Assembly (NCBI RefSeq): GCF_004116625.1
Contig: NZ_NXIE01000002.1
Coordinates: forward strand, 248,001 to 312,000
Origin: Halarcobacter mediterraneus
GTDB lineage: Bacteria; Campylobacterota; Campylobacteria; Campylobacterales; Arcobacteraceae
DNA: 64,000 nt
Reading direction: 5' to 3'
In this document: in pieces, positions 8,854 to 17,520 of the stretch
How the letters are laid out: each line of letters opens with the position of its first letter
Numbering within the stretch: the first letter of the stretch is position 1
Translations under genes and position numbers: made by a program
Notes under the pieces: generated by a model
Told to the model about the DNA's origin: nothing
Databases searched by the model: none
What the model saw: only the letters and a program-made list of their open reading frames with translations

Positions 8854-9387
8854 ATGAAAAAGATATCAAAAGAAGAAAGTTTAAAAGAATTAAAAAACTT
8901 TACAAAAAATATTCAAACAGTAATGCTCTCAACAGTGAGTAAAGAAGGAGAACCATTTGCAAGTTATTCTCCTTTTGTAGAAGATGAAGAAGGTAATTTT
9001 TACGTTTTTATTAGTACTGCTGTTCCACATTCTCATAATATGTATTCAACAAAAAAAGCTCATATTTTATTTATTGAAGATGAAAGTAAAGCTTCTCATA
9101 TTTATGCAAGAAAAAGAATGTACTTTAAAGCAAATGTAGAAAAATTTGAAGAAAATGATTCTAAAAATGAAAAAATCCACCAATTATTTAAAGATAAGTT
9201 TAAAGAAGCAGTATCATTTTTCCCTGCAATGAAAGATTTTAGATTTTACAAATTAATGCCTAAAGAAGGTAACCTTGTACTAGGATTTGGTGCTGCTTAT
9301 AAAATAAGTGAAGACAGAAAGAGTCTATATTTAAATGATAAAGGACATTCAAAATCTCATGAAGAAGGTATTAAAGATAAAGAATAA
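8854..9387 (+). CDS. hugZ: HugZ/HutZ-type heme-degrading protein (PNPOx-like fold)
   Basis: This 177-residue cytoplasmic protein has the split-barrel flavin-reductase-like fold. VMLSTVSKEGEPFASYSPFV is the first barrel strand pair. HILFIEDESKASHIYARKR matches the IEDE.....ARKR block of HugZ/HutZ proteins, and VLGFGAAYKI matches their C-terminal GFG.AY motif. The length is close to that of Vibrio HutZ. The His-rich tail (GHSKSHEEG, about 165-173) is where these enzymes carry the heme-ligating histidine. Known members degrade heme to release iron for use after uptake. Its promoter region (8709-8853) is shared with the divergent regulator. Two heme-type receptors lie 22-29 kb away. The downstream palindrome (9379-9408) ends transcription. 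A pyridoxamine-phosphate-oxidase-like flavoprotein is the less likely alternative. Confidence 0.75.
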   Translation: MKKISKEESLKELKNFTKNIQTVMLSTVSKEGEPFASYSPFVEDEEGNFYVFISTAVPHSHNMYSTKKAHILFIEDESKASHIYARKRMYFKANVEKFEENDSKNEKIHQLFKDKFKEAVSFFPAMKDFRFYKLMPKEGNLVLGFGAAYKISEDRKSLYLNDKGHSKSHEEGIKDKE

Positions 9388-9408
9388 AGTAAATTTACTT
9401 TATTCTTT
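9379..9408. terminator. Bidirectional terminator between hugZ and the receptor operon
   Basis: A perfect 30-nt inverted repeat (arms of 15 nt, AAAGAATAAAGTAAA and its complement) overlaps the hugZ stop codon. It is flanked by A-runs on one side and T-runs on the other. It can serve both the plus-strand hugZ transcript and the minus-strand receptor transcript. Confidence 0.7.
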
Positions 9409-9416
9409 TTCGTGTT

Positions 9417-11486
9417 TTAAAATGTATATTTTAAAGTAAGTGTTGCATTTCTTGGAGCACCATAATTTGATTGTCCCCATTGAGCTGTTTGTTTATATTT
9501 TTTATCTGTAATGTTATTTATATTTAATAATACACTTAAATTTTTTGTAGCTTTATACTGAGTAAACATATCAACTAAAGCATAACTTCCTTGAACCTCT
9601 GTATTAGAACTATAAATTTCATTTTGCCACTTTAATGTAGCTCCAAGTCTTAGATTTGACATACTAGGAACTTCATAGGCAGTTGATACTTTAAACTGTT
9701 TAGTAGGAATGTATCTTCTTGCATCATTTCCATCTTTATCTTTAACATCTATGTATGTATATCCCATACTTAAGTTTAAACCTTCATATACTTCTCCAGC
9801 TAACTCTAACTCAAAACCATCACTTTCAACTGAAATTCCTTCATAAATATTTAAACCTGTTGAGTGTTGAGTTACATACTCACCTAAGTTTTCTTGCTCT
9901 GATTTAAAATAAGATAAAGTTAAAATCGCATTTCCATCATTTAGTTCTTGTTTTATACCAGCTTCAAAACTGTTTCCTTCTACTGGTCCTAATGGGTTTA
10001 AACTTTCATTTACATAAGGCTGAGAATTAAAAACTTCACTATAACTTGAATACAACATAGTTCCAGGAATAACTTCATAAGTAATTCCAAAATAAGAAGC
10101 AACTTCATTTTCATCAACTTTTTGAGAAGCTCCATACGAAATACCATCTTGCCGAATGTCAATTGCCCTTGCACCTAATAAAATAGATAAATTATCTAAT
10201 ATATTTAACCTTGAAGAAATATAATAAGCTGTTTGTTTTTCAGTAGTATCCGTACTACTTGTAGCTGCATTATAGTTATTTAATTCAGGTTTAGAGACAT
10301 TTCCATTTACCCAATCACCTCCTATTGGGAAATAAGTACCTCCCGTAGAAGGATATATTGATTTTGCAGTAGTATCAATATTAGCATGATTTACTCCAAC
10401 TACTAATTTATGTTCTTGACCAAAGGCTTCAAAATAACCTGAAGCAAAAACATCTACAACATCTACTTTCTTTTCTTCCTCATATCTTGAAGCTAAAGAA
10501 TAAAGTCCTGTATTAGTACCCCTATCAGGATTTCCAGATAAATAAAACCAATCCCAATCTGTATCTTGTTCATTATGAGAATAAATGGCCTTAGCTATCC
10601 AATTAGCATTTATATCTTGTTCAAGTTCAAGGAAAGTTTTTGAAAGAGTTAAATCTTTTCTTGCCCAATCTGGAGCAGTATTTGTAGACACATCATAATC
10701 AGTTACCGTTCCATCACTATAAAATAAAGGTAAAGCTCCTGAAGAAATACCTTTATTTTTATTATCATTAATACTATGTCCAAAAGTAACTCTTGTAGTA
10801 TCAGTTAAATCACTTGTTAGAACTCCATAGAAAGATGTAACATCACTTGAATATCTATCTAAATAAGAATCGCCCTTCTCTTTTGCAACAACTAATCTAC
10901 CTTTTAATTTATCTTCAATTAAAGTTCCAGAGACATTACCTTCAACTCTTTTTTGACTCCAACTTCCATAAGAAGCTGATATATAAGCTTGTGTTTCAGC
11001 TGTTGGTCTTTTTCGAACAAAGTTTACAGTTGCTGAAGGATTTGATAAAGAACTTATAATACTGGTAGCTCCTTTTACAACTTCCACTTGTTCATAAACT
11101 GAGGTATCTTCTATTCCATGAAATGTTCCACTTGTAGGAACACCCACTCCATCATATTGAAAGTTTACAATATCAAAACCTCTTGCATTATAATAAGTTC
11201 TATCTGTCTCTGTTCTTTCAACTCTTACCCCAGGAACTTGTTCAAGTATTGTACTTACATCTTTTAAGTTGTAATCACTTATTTGAACATCAGATATAAC
11301 TGAGACAATTTGAGGTGTTTCCAATATTGTCATATCAAGCTTAGTTGCGGAAGTTATTTCTTCTTTCTCTCCATATATTAAAACTGAACCTAGATTACTT
11401 TCTTTTTCATCTTCTTTAGCAAATCCATTTGTTTGCAAGAATAATGCTGTAACCAGTGATAAACTTAATAAAGCTTTATTTTTCAT
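9417..11486 (-). CDS. TonB-dependent siderophore receptor (FhuA/FpvA-like class)
   Basis: This 689-residue outer-membrane receptor has a signal peptide (1-23), a plug domain (about 45-170) and a 22-strand barrel ending in the typical TLKYTF with terminal Phe. The plug shows the siderophore-receptor pattern: TPQIVSVISD, then ARGFDIVNFQYDGVGVP, then YEQVEVVKGATSI. There is no N-terminal signalling (STN) domain. It is the second gene of an operon with the receptor at 11504-13612: the gap is 17 bp with a strong GAGGA ribosome site. The two are homologous (shared DVSTI/QDLLNNVTG, ARGFDI and RNATLTLKYTF ends), so they arose by duplication. The ligand cannot be read from sequence; a hydroxamate or mixed siderophore is typical of this class. 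Confidence 0.9.
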   Translation of the reverse strand: MKNKALLSLSLVTALFLQTNGFAKEDEKESNLGSVLIYGEKEEITSATKLDMTILETPQIVSVISDVQISDYNLKDVSTILEQVPGVRVERTETDRTYYNARGFDIVNFQYDGVGVPTSGTFHGIEDTSVYEQVEVVKGATSIISSLSNPSATVNFVRKRPTAETQAYISASYGSWSQKRVEGNVSGTLIEDKLKGRLVVAKEKGDSYLDRYSSDVTSFYGVLTSDLTDTTRVTFGHSINDNKNKGISSGALPLFYSDGTVTDYDVSTNTAPDWARKDLTLSKTFLELEQDINANWIAKAIYSHNEQDTDWDWFYLSGNPDRGTNTGLYSLASRYEEEKKVDVVDVFASGYFEAFGQEHKLVVGVNHANIDTTAKSIYPSTGGTYFPIGGDWVNGNVSKPELNNYNAATSSTDTTEKQTAYYISSRLNILDNLSILLGARAIDIRQDGISYGASQKVDENEVASYFGITYEVIPGTMLYSSYSEVFNSQPYVNESLNPLGPVEGNSFEAGIKQELNDGNAILTLSYFKSEQENLGEYVTQHSTGLNIYEGISVESDGFELELAGEVYEGLNLSMGYTYIDVKDKDGNDARRYIPTKQFKVSTAYEVPSMSNLRLGATLKWQNEIYSSNTEVQGSYALVDMFTQYKATKNLSVLLNINNITDKKYKQTAQWGQSNYGAPRNATLTLKYTF

Positions 11487-11503
11487 TACTTTTTTCCTCT
11501 TAA

Positions 11504-13612
11504 TTAAAATGTATATTTTAAAGTTAATGTTGCATTTCTTGGGTCACCATAAACCATACTATTTGCCCCTATTCCTGAATAATATTTTTTATCAAAAATA
11601 TTATTTACATTTAATTGAAGTTTTATATTTTTATTAACTTTGTAAGAAGCCATTGCATTAGCTAAGAAAAAAGAGTCTTGAGTAACTTGAGTTGCTCCTG
11701 TTCCTGTATAATATTTACTTTTGTAGTTTACTCCACCACCAATACTAAAGTCATTTATAGTATATTTTGTAAATAAATTAGCTGTAGTTTGAGAAGAATC
11801 TGTTGAAACTTTCTCACCATTTGCATTCTCGGCTTTAAAATAAGCAATACCAAAGTTTAAATTCCAATTATCAGTAATTTCTCCATCTAATTCAATTTCA
11901 AAACCTTTACTTACTACACCTTTAACTGCTTTATATGCAGAATCTGTTGTACCTGGAACAAAAACACCGTCTATCTTCTCTGCAACATTATCTTGTTCTA
12001 TTCTAAAAAGAGATAATGCAGCATTTAATTTATTATCAAAATATTCACCTTTTATTCCAGTTTCATAACTCTCTCCACTTTTTGGATCTAAATAATCTCC
12101 ATTTTCATCTTTATTATTTTGTGGTTTAAAAATATCTGTATAACTTGCATATATAGAATGGTTTTCATTTAAATCATAGATTAAACCAACATAAGGTGTT
12201 ACCTCATTTTTAAACTCTCGATTTCCATTACCTTCATCATTTTCATATTTCCAATTAGTTAATCTAACTCCAGCAATTAATTTTAATTGTTCCATTAAAG
12301 AAAATTTACCTACTAAATAAGTACCTGTTTGTATAGTATCATCAGGTGTTGTAGGATAAGAATAATCCATACTAGGTGCAGAAATATTTATATTATTGAA
12401 ATCTAAAGTAGATACACCTGTAGAAGGATATCCCGAATAATTACTTACTGTTTGATATTTATTATATGAAAATCCTGCAATAATTTCATGCCCAAGTTTA
12501 TTAAAATCAAAAGGAATTGAAGTATAAATATCAATATTATTCTCTTTGTTATAAGAATCATTAGAATATGCTAATGGAGTATACCCTACACCAAGATTAG
12601 TATCTTTATCAACTGTACCGCCAAAATATAATAAAGCAGTATCATCATAGATTTGTCTTCGAGTATAATTTAAATTAAGAGAAATATCATTATATACATA
12701 CTGCTTTAAATCAAGATATATACTTTTTGTTTTTTGATTCCAATAAGTCCAATCAGAAGTAACAGTTTTTGATCTATCAAAATCAGTTCTTGTACCATCT
12801 GAATAAAAAGCAGGTAATCCACCCCATCTAATTCCACTTCTATCAAGTTTTTCATAAGAAGCTCCAATAGATAAATATGTTGTATCAGTTAAGTCCATAT
12901 CTACAACACCATATAAAACATCAGTAGTTTTTTCATAAAAATCCATATACGAATTTTTATCTTCATGTTTAGCAACAAGTCTACCTCTTATAGAACCATC
13001 ACTATTAAGTGGTCCTGAAATATCGACTGTTGAAGAATAATTTTCCCATGATCCAACGGATAAGTTAATATCACCTTTTAACTCTTTTGAGTTTGCATGT
13101 TTTCTAATAAAATTTAAACTCAAGGCAGGATTTCCCGCACCTGTCATAAGACCATTTGCACCTTTTACTATTTCAACTCTATCATATATTGATAAATCTG
13201 GATCAGAAGAAGAAATGCTATAAGTAGGGATTCCATCTAACTGATAATAATCAATATCAAATCCTCTCGCAGTAGGATAAAGTCTTTCATCCCATCTGTT
13301 TAAAGTAACTCCTGTTACATTATTTAGTAAATCTTGATATGAAGATACACCTAAGTCTTCAATATATTCATTTGTCAAAACTTTTACAGATTGTGGAGTA
13401 TCTCTTACAGATAAACTCAATTTTGTAGAAGTATTCATAGAATCAATTGTATAAGAATTTGTATCTTCACTATTATTTGATGAAACAACTTCAACTGTAC
13501 CTAAAGACTTACTGTCTTTTACTAAATCTTTTTTTACTTCATCTGCTAATACTTGCATTTGTAAAGCAAGTGCAGTAAATATAGATATTTTAAGTATCTT
13601 TTTATATTTCAT
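11504..13612 (-). CDS. TonB-dependent siderophore receptor
   Basis: This 702-residue paralogue of the downstream receptor has a signal peptide (1-23), a plug domain with RDTPQSVKVLTNEYIED, TARGFDIDYYQLDGIPT and YDRVEIVKGANGL, and a barrel ending in NATLTLKYTF. It is also similar in plug and barrel to the FecA-like receptor at 26335-28701 (both have FDIDYYQLNGIP-type plugs and an IYASYT or VYTSYT strand). It lacks the STN domain of that receptor. It is the first gene of a two-receptor operon, with AGGGGAG as ribosome site and a Fur-like box at 13631-13647, 19 bp before the start. It should therefore be induced by iron limitation. A copy of the 25-nt shared motif lies 83 bp upstream. Confidence 0.9.
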   Translation of the reverse strand: MKYKKILKISIFTALALQMQVLADEVKKDLVKDSKSLGTVEVVSSNNSEDTNSYTIDSMNTSTKLSLSVRDTPQSVKVLTNEYIEDLGVSSYQDLLNNVTGVTLNRWDERLYPTARGFDIDYYQLDGIPTYSISSSDPDLSIYDRVEIVKGANGLMTGAGNPALSLNFIRKHANSKELKGDINLSVGSWENYSSTVDISGPLNSDGSIRGRLVAKHEDKNSYMDFYEKTTDVLYGVVDMDLTDTTYLSIGASYEKLDRSGIRWGGLPAFYSDGTRTDFDRSKTVTSDWTYWNQKTKSIYLDLKQYVYNDISLNLNYTRRQIYDDTALLYFGGTVDKDTNLGVGYTPLAYSNDSYNKENNIDIYTSIPFDFNKLGHEIIAGFSYNKYQTVSNYSGYPSTGVSTLDFNNINISAPSMDYSYPTTPDDTIQTGTYLVGKFSLMEQLKLIAGVRLTNWKYENDEGNGNREFKNEVTPYVGLIYDLNENHSIYASYTDIFKPQNNKDENGDYLDPKSGESYETGIKGEYFDNKLNAALSLFRIEQDNVAEKIDGVFVPGTTDSAYKAVKGVVSKGFEIELDGEITDNWNLNFGIAYFKAENANGEKVSTDSSQTTANLFTKYTINDFSIGGGVNYKSKYYTGTGATQVTQDSFFLANAMASYKVNKNIKLQLNVNNIFDKKYYSGIGANSMVYGDPRNATLTLKYTF

Positions 13613-13630
13613 ATTCTCCCCTTTTAATAT

Positions 13631-13647
13631 ATGATAGTAATTATCAT
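13631..13647. promoter_or_regulatory. Fur-like operator of the two-receptor operon
   Basis: The sequence ATGATAGTAATTATCAT is an inverted repeat (ATGATA...TATCAT) matching the GATAAT-type Fur box. It lies 19 bp before the receptor start, so iron repression is inferred. Confidence 0.65.
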
Positions 13648-13694
13648 AATTAGAGCAGAATTATTTCTAAATACATCTTAGTTTTTCTTTATTT

Positions 13695-13719
13695 AAAAGT
13701 CCTTCATGTCAAGCAAAAT
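13695..13719 (-). promoter_or_regulatory. Copy 2 of the shared 25-nt upstream motif
   Basis: It has the same layout and spacing as the copy at 6278: AAAAGTC, 3 nt, CATG, W, CAAGCA, RR, AT. It lies 83 bp upstream of the receptor start and 64 bp before the transposase-like regulator on the other strand. Confidence 0.45.
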
Positions 13720-13782
13720 GTAACATTAATGTTCTTTTTTAAATATACATTTTTTTCACATCTTTTTTAAATATAATATGAA

Positions 13783-14415
13783 ATGTCAAAACTAGATTTA
13801 TTACAAAGACAAATAAAAAATACTAAATTAACTCCAGCTAGAATAAAAGCTATTTCAACCTGCTTTGCAAAAGATATGACAGCTAGTCAAACAGCAAAGA
13901 AACTAAATATTTCAAGACAGACAATAAATACTTATTTTATATTATTTAGAGACTATTTAATATCACAAGAAAAACTTAATAATATAAAAAACCTAAATAC
14001 TGCTATTTTGTATAAAGAATGCATAACAATTCAATATTTAATATTTAAAGAAGAATATATCTATTTCTTAATATACAAAAAAAAAGTGATTCTGATAAGT
14101 AAAGAAGAACACTTTTTAAATGAAATAACTACTTTTACATATAAAAACCTTAAGAAACAACTTGAAAAACATAAAAGAGCAAATAGTGCAAGAATTATCT
14201 ATAACAATTATGATAAAAAATACTTCATTTCAAGTTTTTTCAAAAATTCAAATGACATTGAAATTTTTTTATTTAATAGGATAAAAAAATTTAGAGGAAT
14301 AAATAAGAGCAATTATATAAAACATATAAAAGAATCTTTTATCCGTTTCAATAATGATGAAAAAACAATAAATAATATATTAAACCAATTATTTATAAAA
14401 CCCCCTATTTACTAA
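13783..14415 (+). CDS. Regulator-like protein derived from an IS1595/ISXO2 transposase, no visible catalytic triad
   Basis: The 210-residue protein begins with a helix-turn-helix (about 16-58: KLTPARIKAISTCFAKDMTA, then AKKLNISRQTINTYF), the pattern of IS1595-family N-termini. The C-terminal half keeps the ISXO2 end block: NDIEIFLFNRIKKFRGINK, then YIKHIKESFIRFNND, compared with the family's N.IE.FW...K..L.KF.GI....F..HLKE.E.RFN. The intervening RNase H-like region is shortened, and I see none of the DDE motifs (family DE.yfGG, and TDe..Y, here ARIIYNNYDKKY). No terminal repeats flank it. This suggests a domesticated transposase kept as a DNA-binding protein. It sits between a siderophore receptor operon and the TonB operon. 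A TATAAT box (13772-13777) ends 5 nt before the ATG with no ribosome site, so the mRNA is probably leaderless. Confidence 0.65.
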   Translation: MSKLDLLQRQIKNTKLTPARIKAISTCFAKDMTASQTAKKLNISRQTINTYFILFRDYLISQEKLNNIKNLNTAILYKECITIQYLIFKEEYIYFLIYKKKVILISKEEHFLNEITTFTYKNLKKQLEKHKRANSARIIYNNYDKKYFISSFFKNSNDIEIFLFNRIKKFRGINKSNYIKHIKESFIRFNNDEKTINNILNQLFIKPPIY

Positions 14416-14450
14416 TACAACTTAATTAACAATTATTTCTCCTTTACATG

Positions 14451-14476
14451 ATAAACTTTTGAATAAGTTTATTTTT
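14451..14476 (+). terminator. Terminator after the transposase-like gene
   Basis: The hairpin arms ATAAACTT (14451-14458) and AAGTTTAT (14465-14472) are followed by TTTT. It separates the regulator gene from the TonB-system operon. Confidence 0.5.
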
Positions 14477-14495
14477 ATAATCAATTGATTATAAT
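14477..14495 (+). promoter_or_regulatory. Operator/promoter of the TonB2-type operon
   Basis: A perfect palindrome ATAATCAATTGATTAT (14477-14492) overlaps a TATAAT -10 box (14490-14495) about 30 bp before the DUF3450 gene. The repeat resembles a Fur box, so iron control of the energising operon is likely. Confidence 0.5.
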
Positions 14496-14527
14496 TCTCA
14501 AAATTAAATGTTTTCAAAAGGAAAAAG

Positions 14528-15277
14528 ATGAGTAAAAGTTACAAAACTATTTTATTTTCATTATTATTTATGACATCAACTTTATTTGCAAATCAAATTG
14601 ATAAGTCACTAAATGTAATTGAAAATACAAATACTAAATTGAAGAACTATCAAAATAAGATTGACAATTCTGAAGCCCAAAGAGAGGAACTTCTTAGTAA
14701 ATACAAATACACAAATGCTGATTTAAAAAGCACGAGAATTTATAATAATCAGTTAAGTAAAATTCTTCAATCACAAAAAAATGAATTAAAAAATATCGAA
14801 CAACAAATTATAGATATTGAAGAAACTCAAAAAAATATTTTTCCACTTATGTTAAGAATGGTGACTAGCCTAGAAAAACTTGTTGAAATGGATACTCCAT
14901 TTTTATTAGAAGAAAGAACAGATAGAATTAAAAGAATTAGAGCAAGTCTTGATAAATCAGATATTAAAACAGCAGAAAAATATAGAATTATTTTAGAAGC
15001 ATTTAAAATTGAATACGATTATGCAAATAGTATTGAAACATATCAAGATAAAATTGATGGAAAAACTTATGAATTTTTAAGATTAGGAAGAACAGCTCTT
15101 TATTATCAAAGTTTAGATTTACAAAATTATGGGTACTGGAATAATGATACAAAAAGCTGGGTAGAAGTTGATAGTTCAAATGCAAAATCTAATATTAGAA
15201 AAGGTATTAAAATTGCTAAAAAACATCAAAATGTAGATTTCTTAAATCTTCCATTTTTAACATCAAAGGATAATTAA
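14528..15277 (+). CDS. DUF3450 periplasmic coiled-coil protein of a TonB2-type system
   Basis: This 249-residue protein has a signal peptide (1-21), a long coiled coil (about 25-110) and a globular C-terminal half with GKTYEFLRLGRTALYYQSLD. These match the DUF3450 family that opens TonB2-type operons in Vibrio and relatives. The stop codon overlaps the start of the TtpC gene by one base. In this arrangement the protein is thought to work in the periplasm with TtpC in energising receptors; the exact role is not established. A Fur-like palindrome precedes it. The ribosome site is AAAAGGAAAAAG. Confidence 0.85.
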   Translation: MSKSYKTILFSLLFMTSTLFANQIDKSLNVIENTNTKLKNYQNKIDNSEAQREELLSKYKYTNADLKSTRIYNNQLSKILQSQKNELKNIEQQIIDIEETQKNIFPLMLRMVTSLEKLVEMDTPFLLEERTDRIKRIRASLDKSDIKTAEKYRIILEAFKIEYDYANSIETYQDKIDGKTYEFLRLGRTALYYQSLDLQNYGYWNNDTKSWVEVDSSNAKSNIRKGIKIAKKHQNVDFLNLPFLTSKDN

Positions 15278-16593
15278 TGTTTAAATATTTATTAACTGCA
15301 ATATTACTAATAAATTATAGCTTTGCCTTAGACTTAAACAGTTTATTAACTAATGTAAAGCAATCTTCTAATAAAGAACTTTCTGAAGAAAGAAAAAGAC
15401 TTAATGAATTTATAAAAAATAAAGAAGAACAAAAAAACTTATATATAAAAGTAAAAAAAGATTTAAAAGAAGCAAATCAAGAAACAGAAAGATTAAAAGC
15501 AATTATTGAAAAAAATGAACAAATATTAACAGAAAAAGAATCTGAATTAGCAAATAAAGTTGGTGATTTAGGGGAAATGTTTGGAAGTGTAAGACAAACA
15601 TCAGCAGACTTTTTAGTAAACTTTAAAAGAAGTTTCACTGCTTCACAAAATCCTGAAAAAGCAGAAATTTTTGAAAAATTCTCAAATTCAAAAAAACTTC
15701 CAACAATAACTGAACTTACTACTTTTTGGCATACAATGCTAGATGAAATTATTCAAAGTGGTAATGTTGCTACATATGAAACAAATGTAATTTCTAGAAA
15801 TGGTACTAAAGAATTAAAAGAAGTTACAAGAGTTGGTTTATTTTCAGCTTTCTCTGATGGTAAATATTTAAAATTCACAGATGATGTTACATCACTAGTA
15901 GAAATAACTGTTCAACCAAGCACAAGCTATACATCAGAAGCAAAAGAGTTTGAAGAAAGTTCTGGTGAAATCAAATCTGTATTAATCGACCCAACAAGAG
16001 GAAATCTATTTGAAATGCTAGGAAACAATCCTACAATTATGGATAGAATTAATCAAGGTGGTATTGTAGGATATATTATTATTGTTTTAGGTGTTTTAGG
16101 ATTAATATTTGCTTTATATAAAATTATTTTCTTAAATATTATTCATAAAAAAATCAAAACTCAACAAAAAGATTTATCAAAATACAACAATTCAAACTCT
16201 TTAGGAAAAATAGCAGAAGTATTTTATAAAAATAAAGAAGATTCAATTAATGATTTAGAAATTAAAATTGGGGAAGCTATCTTAAAAGAAACAAATGATA
16301 TTAAAAAAGGACAAAGTTTTGTAAAACTACTTGCAGCAGTAACACCTCTATTAGGACTTTTAGGTACTGTTACAGGTATGATAGCAACTTTCCAAGCTAT
16401 CACATTATTTGGTACAGGTGATCCAAAACTAATGGCTGGAGGAATTTCTACAGCTTTAATTACTACAGTTTTAGGTTTAGTAACTGCTATTCCATTATTG
16501 TTTGCATATACTTATATTTCTTCAAAAGCAGAAGCAATTGTATCAGTATTAGAAGAACAAAGTATTGGAATGTTAGCAAAAACATTAAAATAA
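15277..16593 (+). CDS. ttpC: TtpC-like MotA/TolQ/ExbB-family protein with periplasmic extension
   Basis: This 438-residue protein has a signal peptide (1-17), a periplasmic coiled coil (about 35-100), a second periplasmic region to about 250, then a TolQ/ExbB core. The core's first TM is near GGIVGYIIIVLGVLGLIFAL and the helix pair contains LLAAVTPLLGLLGTVTGMIA. This long form is TtpC, the extra channel protein that TonB2 systems need in addition to ExbB. The motif LLGLLGTVTGMI is repeated in the ExbB encoded next, showing common origin. The spacing to exbB is 1 bp, so the genes are translated as one unit. Confidence 0.88.
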   Translation: MFKYLLTAILLINYSFALDLNSLLTNVKQSSNKELSEERKRLNEFIKNKEEQKNLYIKVKKDLKEANQETERLKAIIEKNEQILTEKESELANKVGDLGEMFGSVRQTSADFLVNFKRSFTASQNPEKAEIFEKFSNSKKLPTITELTTFWHTMLDEIIQSGNVATYETNVISRNGTKELKEVTRVGLFSAFSDGKYLKFTDDVTSLVEITVQPSTSYTSEAKEFEESSGEIKSVLIDPTRGNLFEMLGNNPTIMDRINQGGIVGYIIIVLGVLGLIFALYKIIFLNIIHKKIKTQQKDLSKYNNSNSLGKIAEVFYKNKEDSINDLEIKIGEAILKETNDIKKGQSFVKLLAAVTPLLGLLGTVTGMIATFQAITLFGTGDPKLMAGGISTALITTVLGLVTAIPLLFAYTYISSKAEAIVSVLEEQSIGMLAKTLK

Positions 16594-16594
16594 A

Positions 16595-17113
16595 ATGATT
16601 GATTTATATATAGATAACTTTTTTGCTTTCTTTGATAAAGGTGGTTTTGTACTATACATAGTATTTGCAATTGCACTTTTTTTATGGACATTACTAATAG
16701 AAAGATATGTTTATATTAGTTTTGAATATAGAAAATATAGAAAATCACTTATTGAAGAGGTTAAAAAAAATAGTTTTAACACAAAATTTAAAGAACAGAT
16801 TAAAAAATATTTAATTGAAGACTCAAATAATAGATTAAAAACAGGTCTTAGTTTTATCAAAACTTTAATAATAGTTTGTCCTTTAGTTGGACTTTTAGGT
16901 ACTGTTACAGGTATGATAGAAGTATTTGACGTAATGGCTCTAAATGGGACAGGAAATGTTAAATCTATGGCAAATGGTGTATCAATGGCAACTATTCCTA
17001 CTATGGCAGGGATGGTTGTTGCCTTAAGTGGTATATTATTTGAAAAGAAATTAGAATTATCAATTAAATATCATACAGATAAACTTTACTTAGAAATATC
17101 AAAGGTTTTATAA
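16595..17113 (+). CDS. exbB: ExbB proton-channel subunit (TonB2 type)
   Basis: This is a 172-residue short ExbB with three transmembrane helices: one near 17-38 (FVLYIVFAIALFLWTLLIERY), and a pair at about 85-105 and 130-152 (VCPLVGLLGTVTGMIEVF, IPTMAGMVVALSGILFE). It should form the proton channel with ExbD that drives TonB. The size fits ExbB2 rather than the longer ExbB1. It lies between the TtpC gene and exbD with gaps of 1 and 0 bp. Confidence 0.92.
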   Translation: MIDLYIDNFFAFFDKGGFVLYIVFAIALFLWTLLIERYVYISFEYRKYRKSLIEEVKKNSFNTKFKEQIKKYLIEDSNNRLKTGLSFIKTLIIVCPLVGLLGTVTGMIEVFDVMALNGTGNVKSMANGVSMATIPTMAGMVVALSGILFEKKLELSIKYHTDKLYLEISKVL

Positions 17114-17518
17114 ATGAGAAGATTTTCAAATAAAAATAATAAAGAAGAAACAGAAATCAATCTAACCCCTATGCTAGATGTAGTATTTATTATGCTTATA
17201 TTTTTTATTGTAACTACATCTTTTGTTAAAGAAGCAGGGATACAAGTAAATAGACCAAGTGCTAAAACTAGTGAACAAAAAGCTGAAGCTAATATTTTAA
17301 TTGCTATTAGAAATAATGATGAAATTTGGATTGATAAAAGAATGGTTGATATTAGAGCAGTTAGATCAAATATAGAAAGACTTAAAGCCTCTAATCAACA
17401 AAATAGTGTAGTTGTCCAATCGGATAAAGATTCAAAAACTGGTGTTTTAGTAAAAGTTATGGACCAAGTTAGACTTGCAGGTATAACAAATATCTCAATT
17501 TCAACATTAAAGAATTAA
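17114..17518 (+). CDS. exbD: ExbD energy-transducing subunit
   Basis: This 134-residue protein has one N-terminal transmembrane helix (about 20-40) and a small periplasmic domain. The family signature is present: EINLTPMLDVVFIMLIFFIV, with the essential proton-accepting aspartate in MLD. It partners with ExbB and TonB. It starts directly after the exbB stop. Confidence 0.95.
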   Translation: MRRFSNKNNKEETEINLTPMLDVVFIMLIFFIVTTSFVKEAGIQVNRPSAKTSEQKAEANILIAIRNNDEIWIDKRMVDIRAVRSNIERLKASNQQNSVVVQSDKDSKTGVLVKVMDQVRLAGITNISISTLKN

Positions 17519-17520
17519 CT

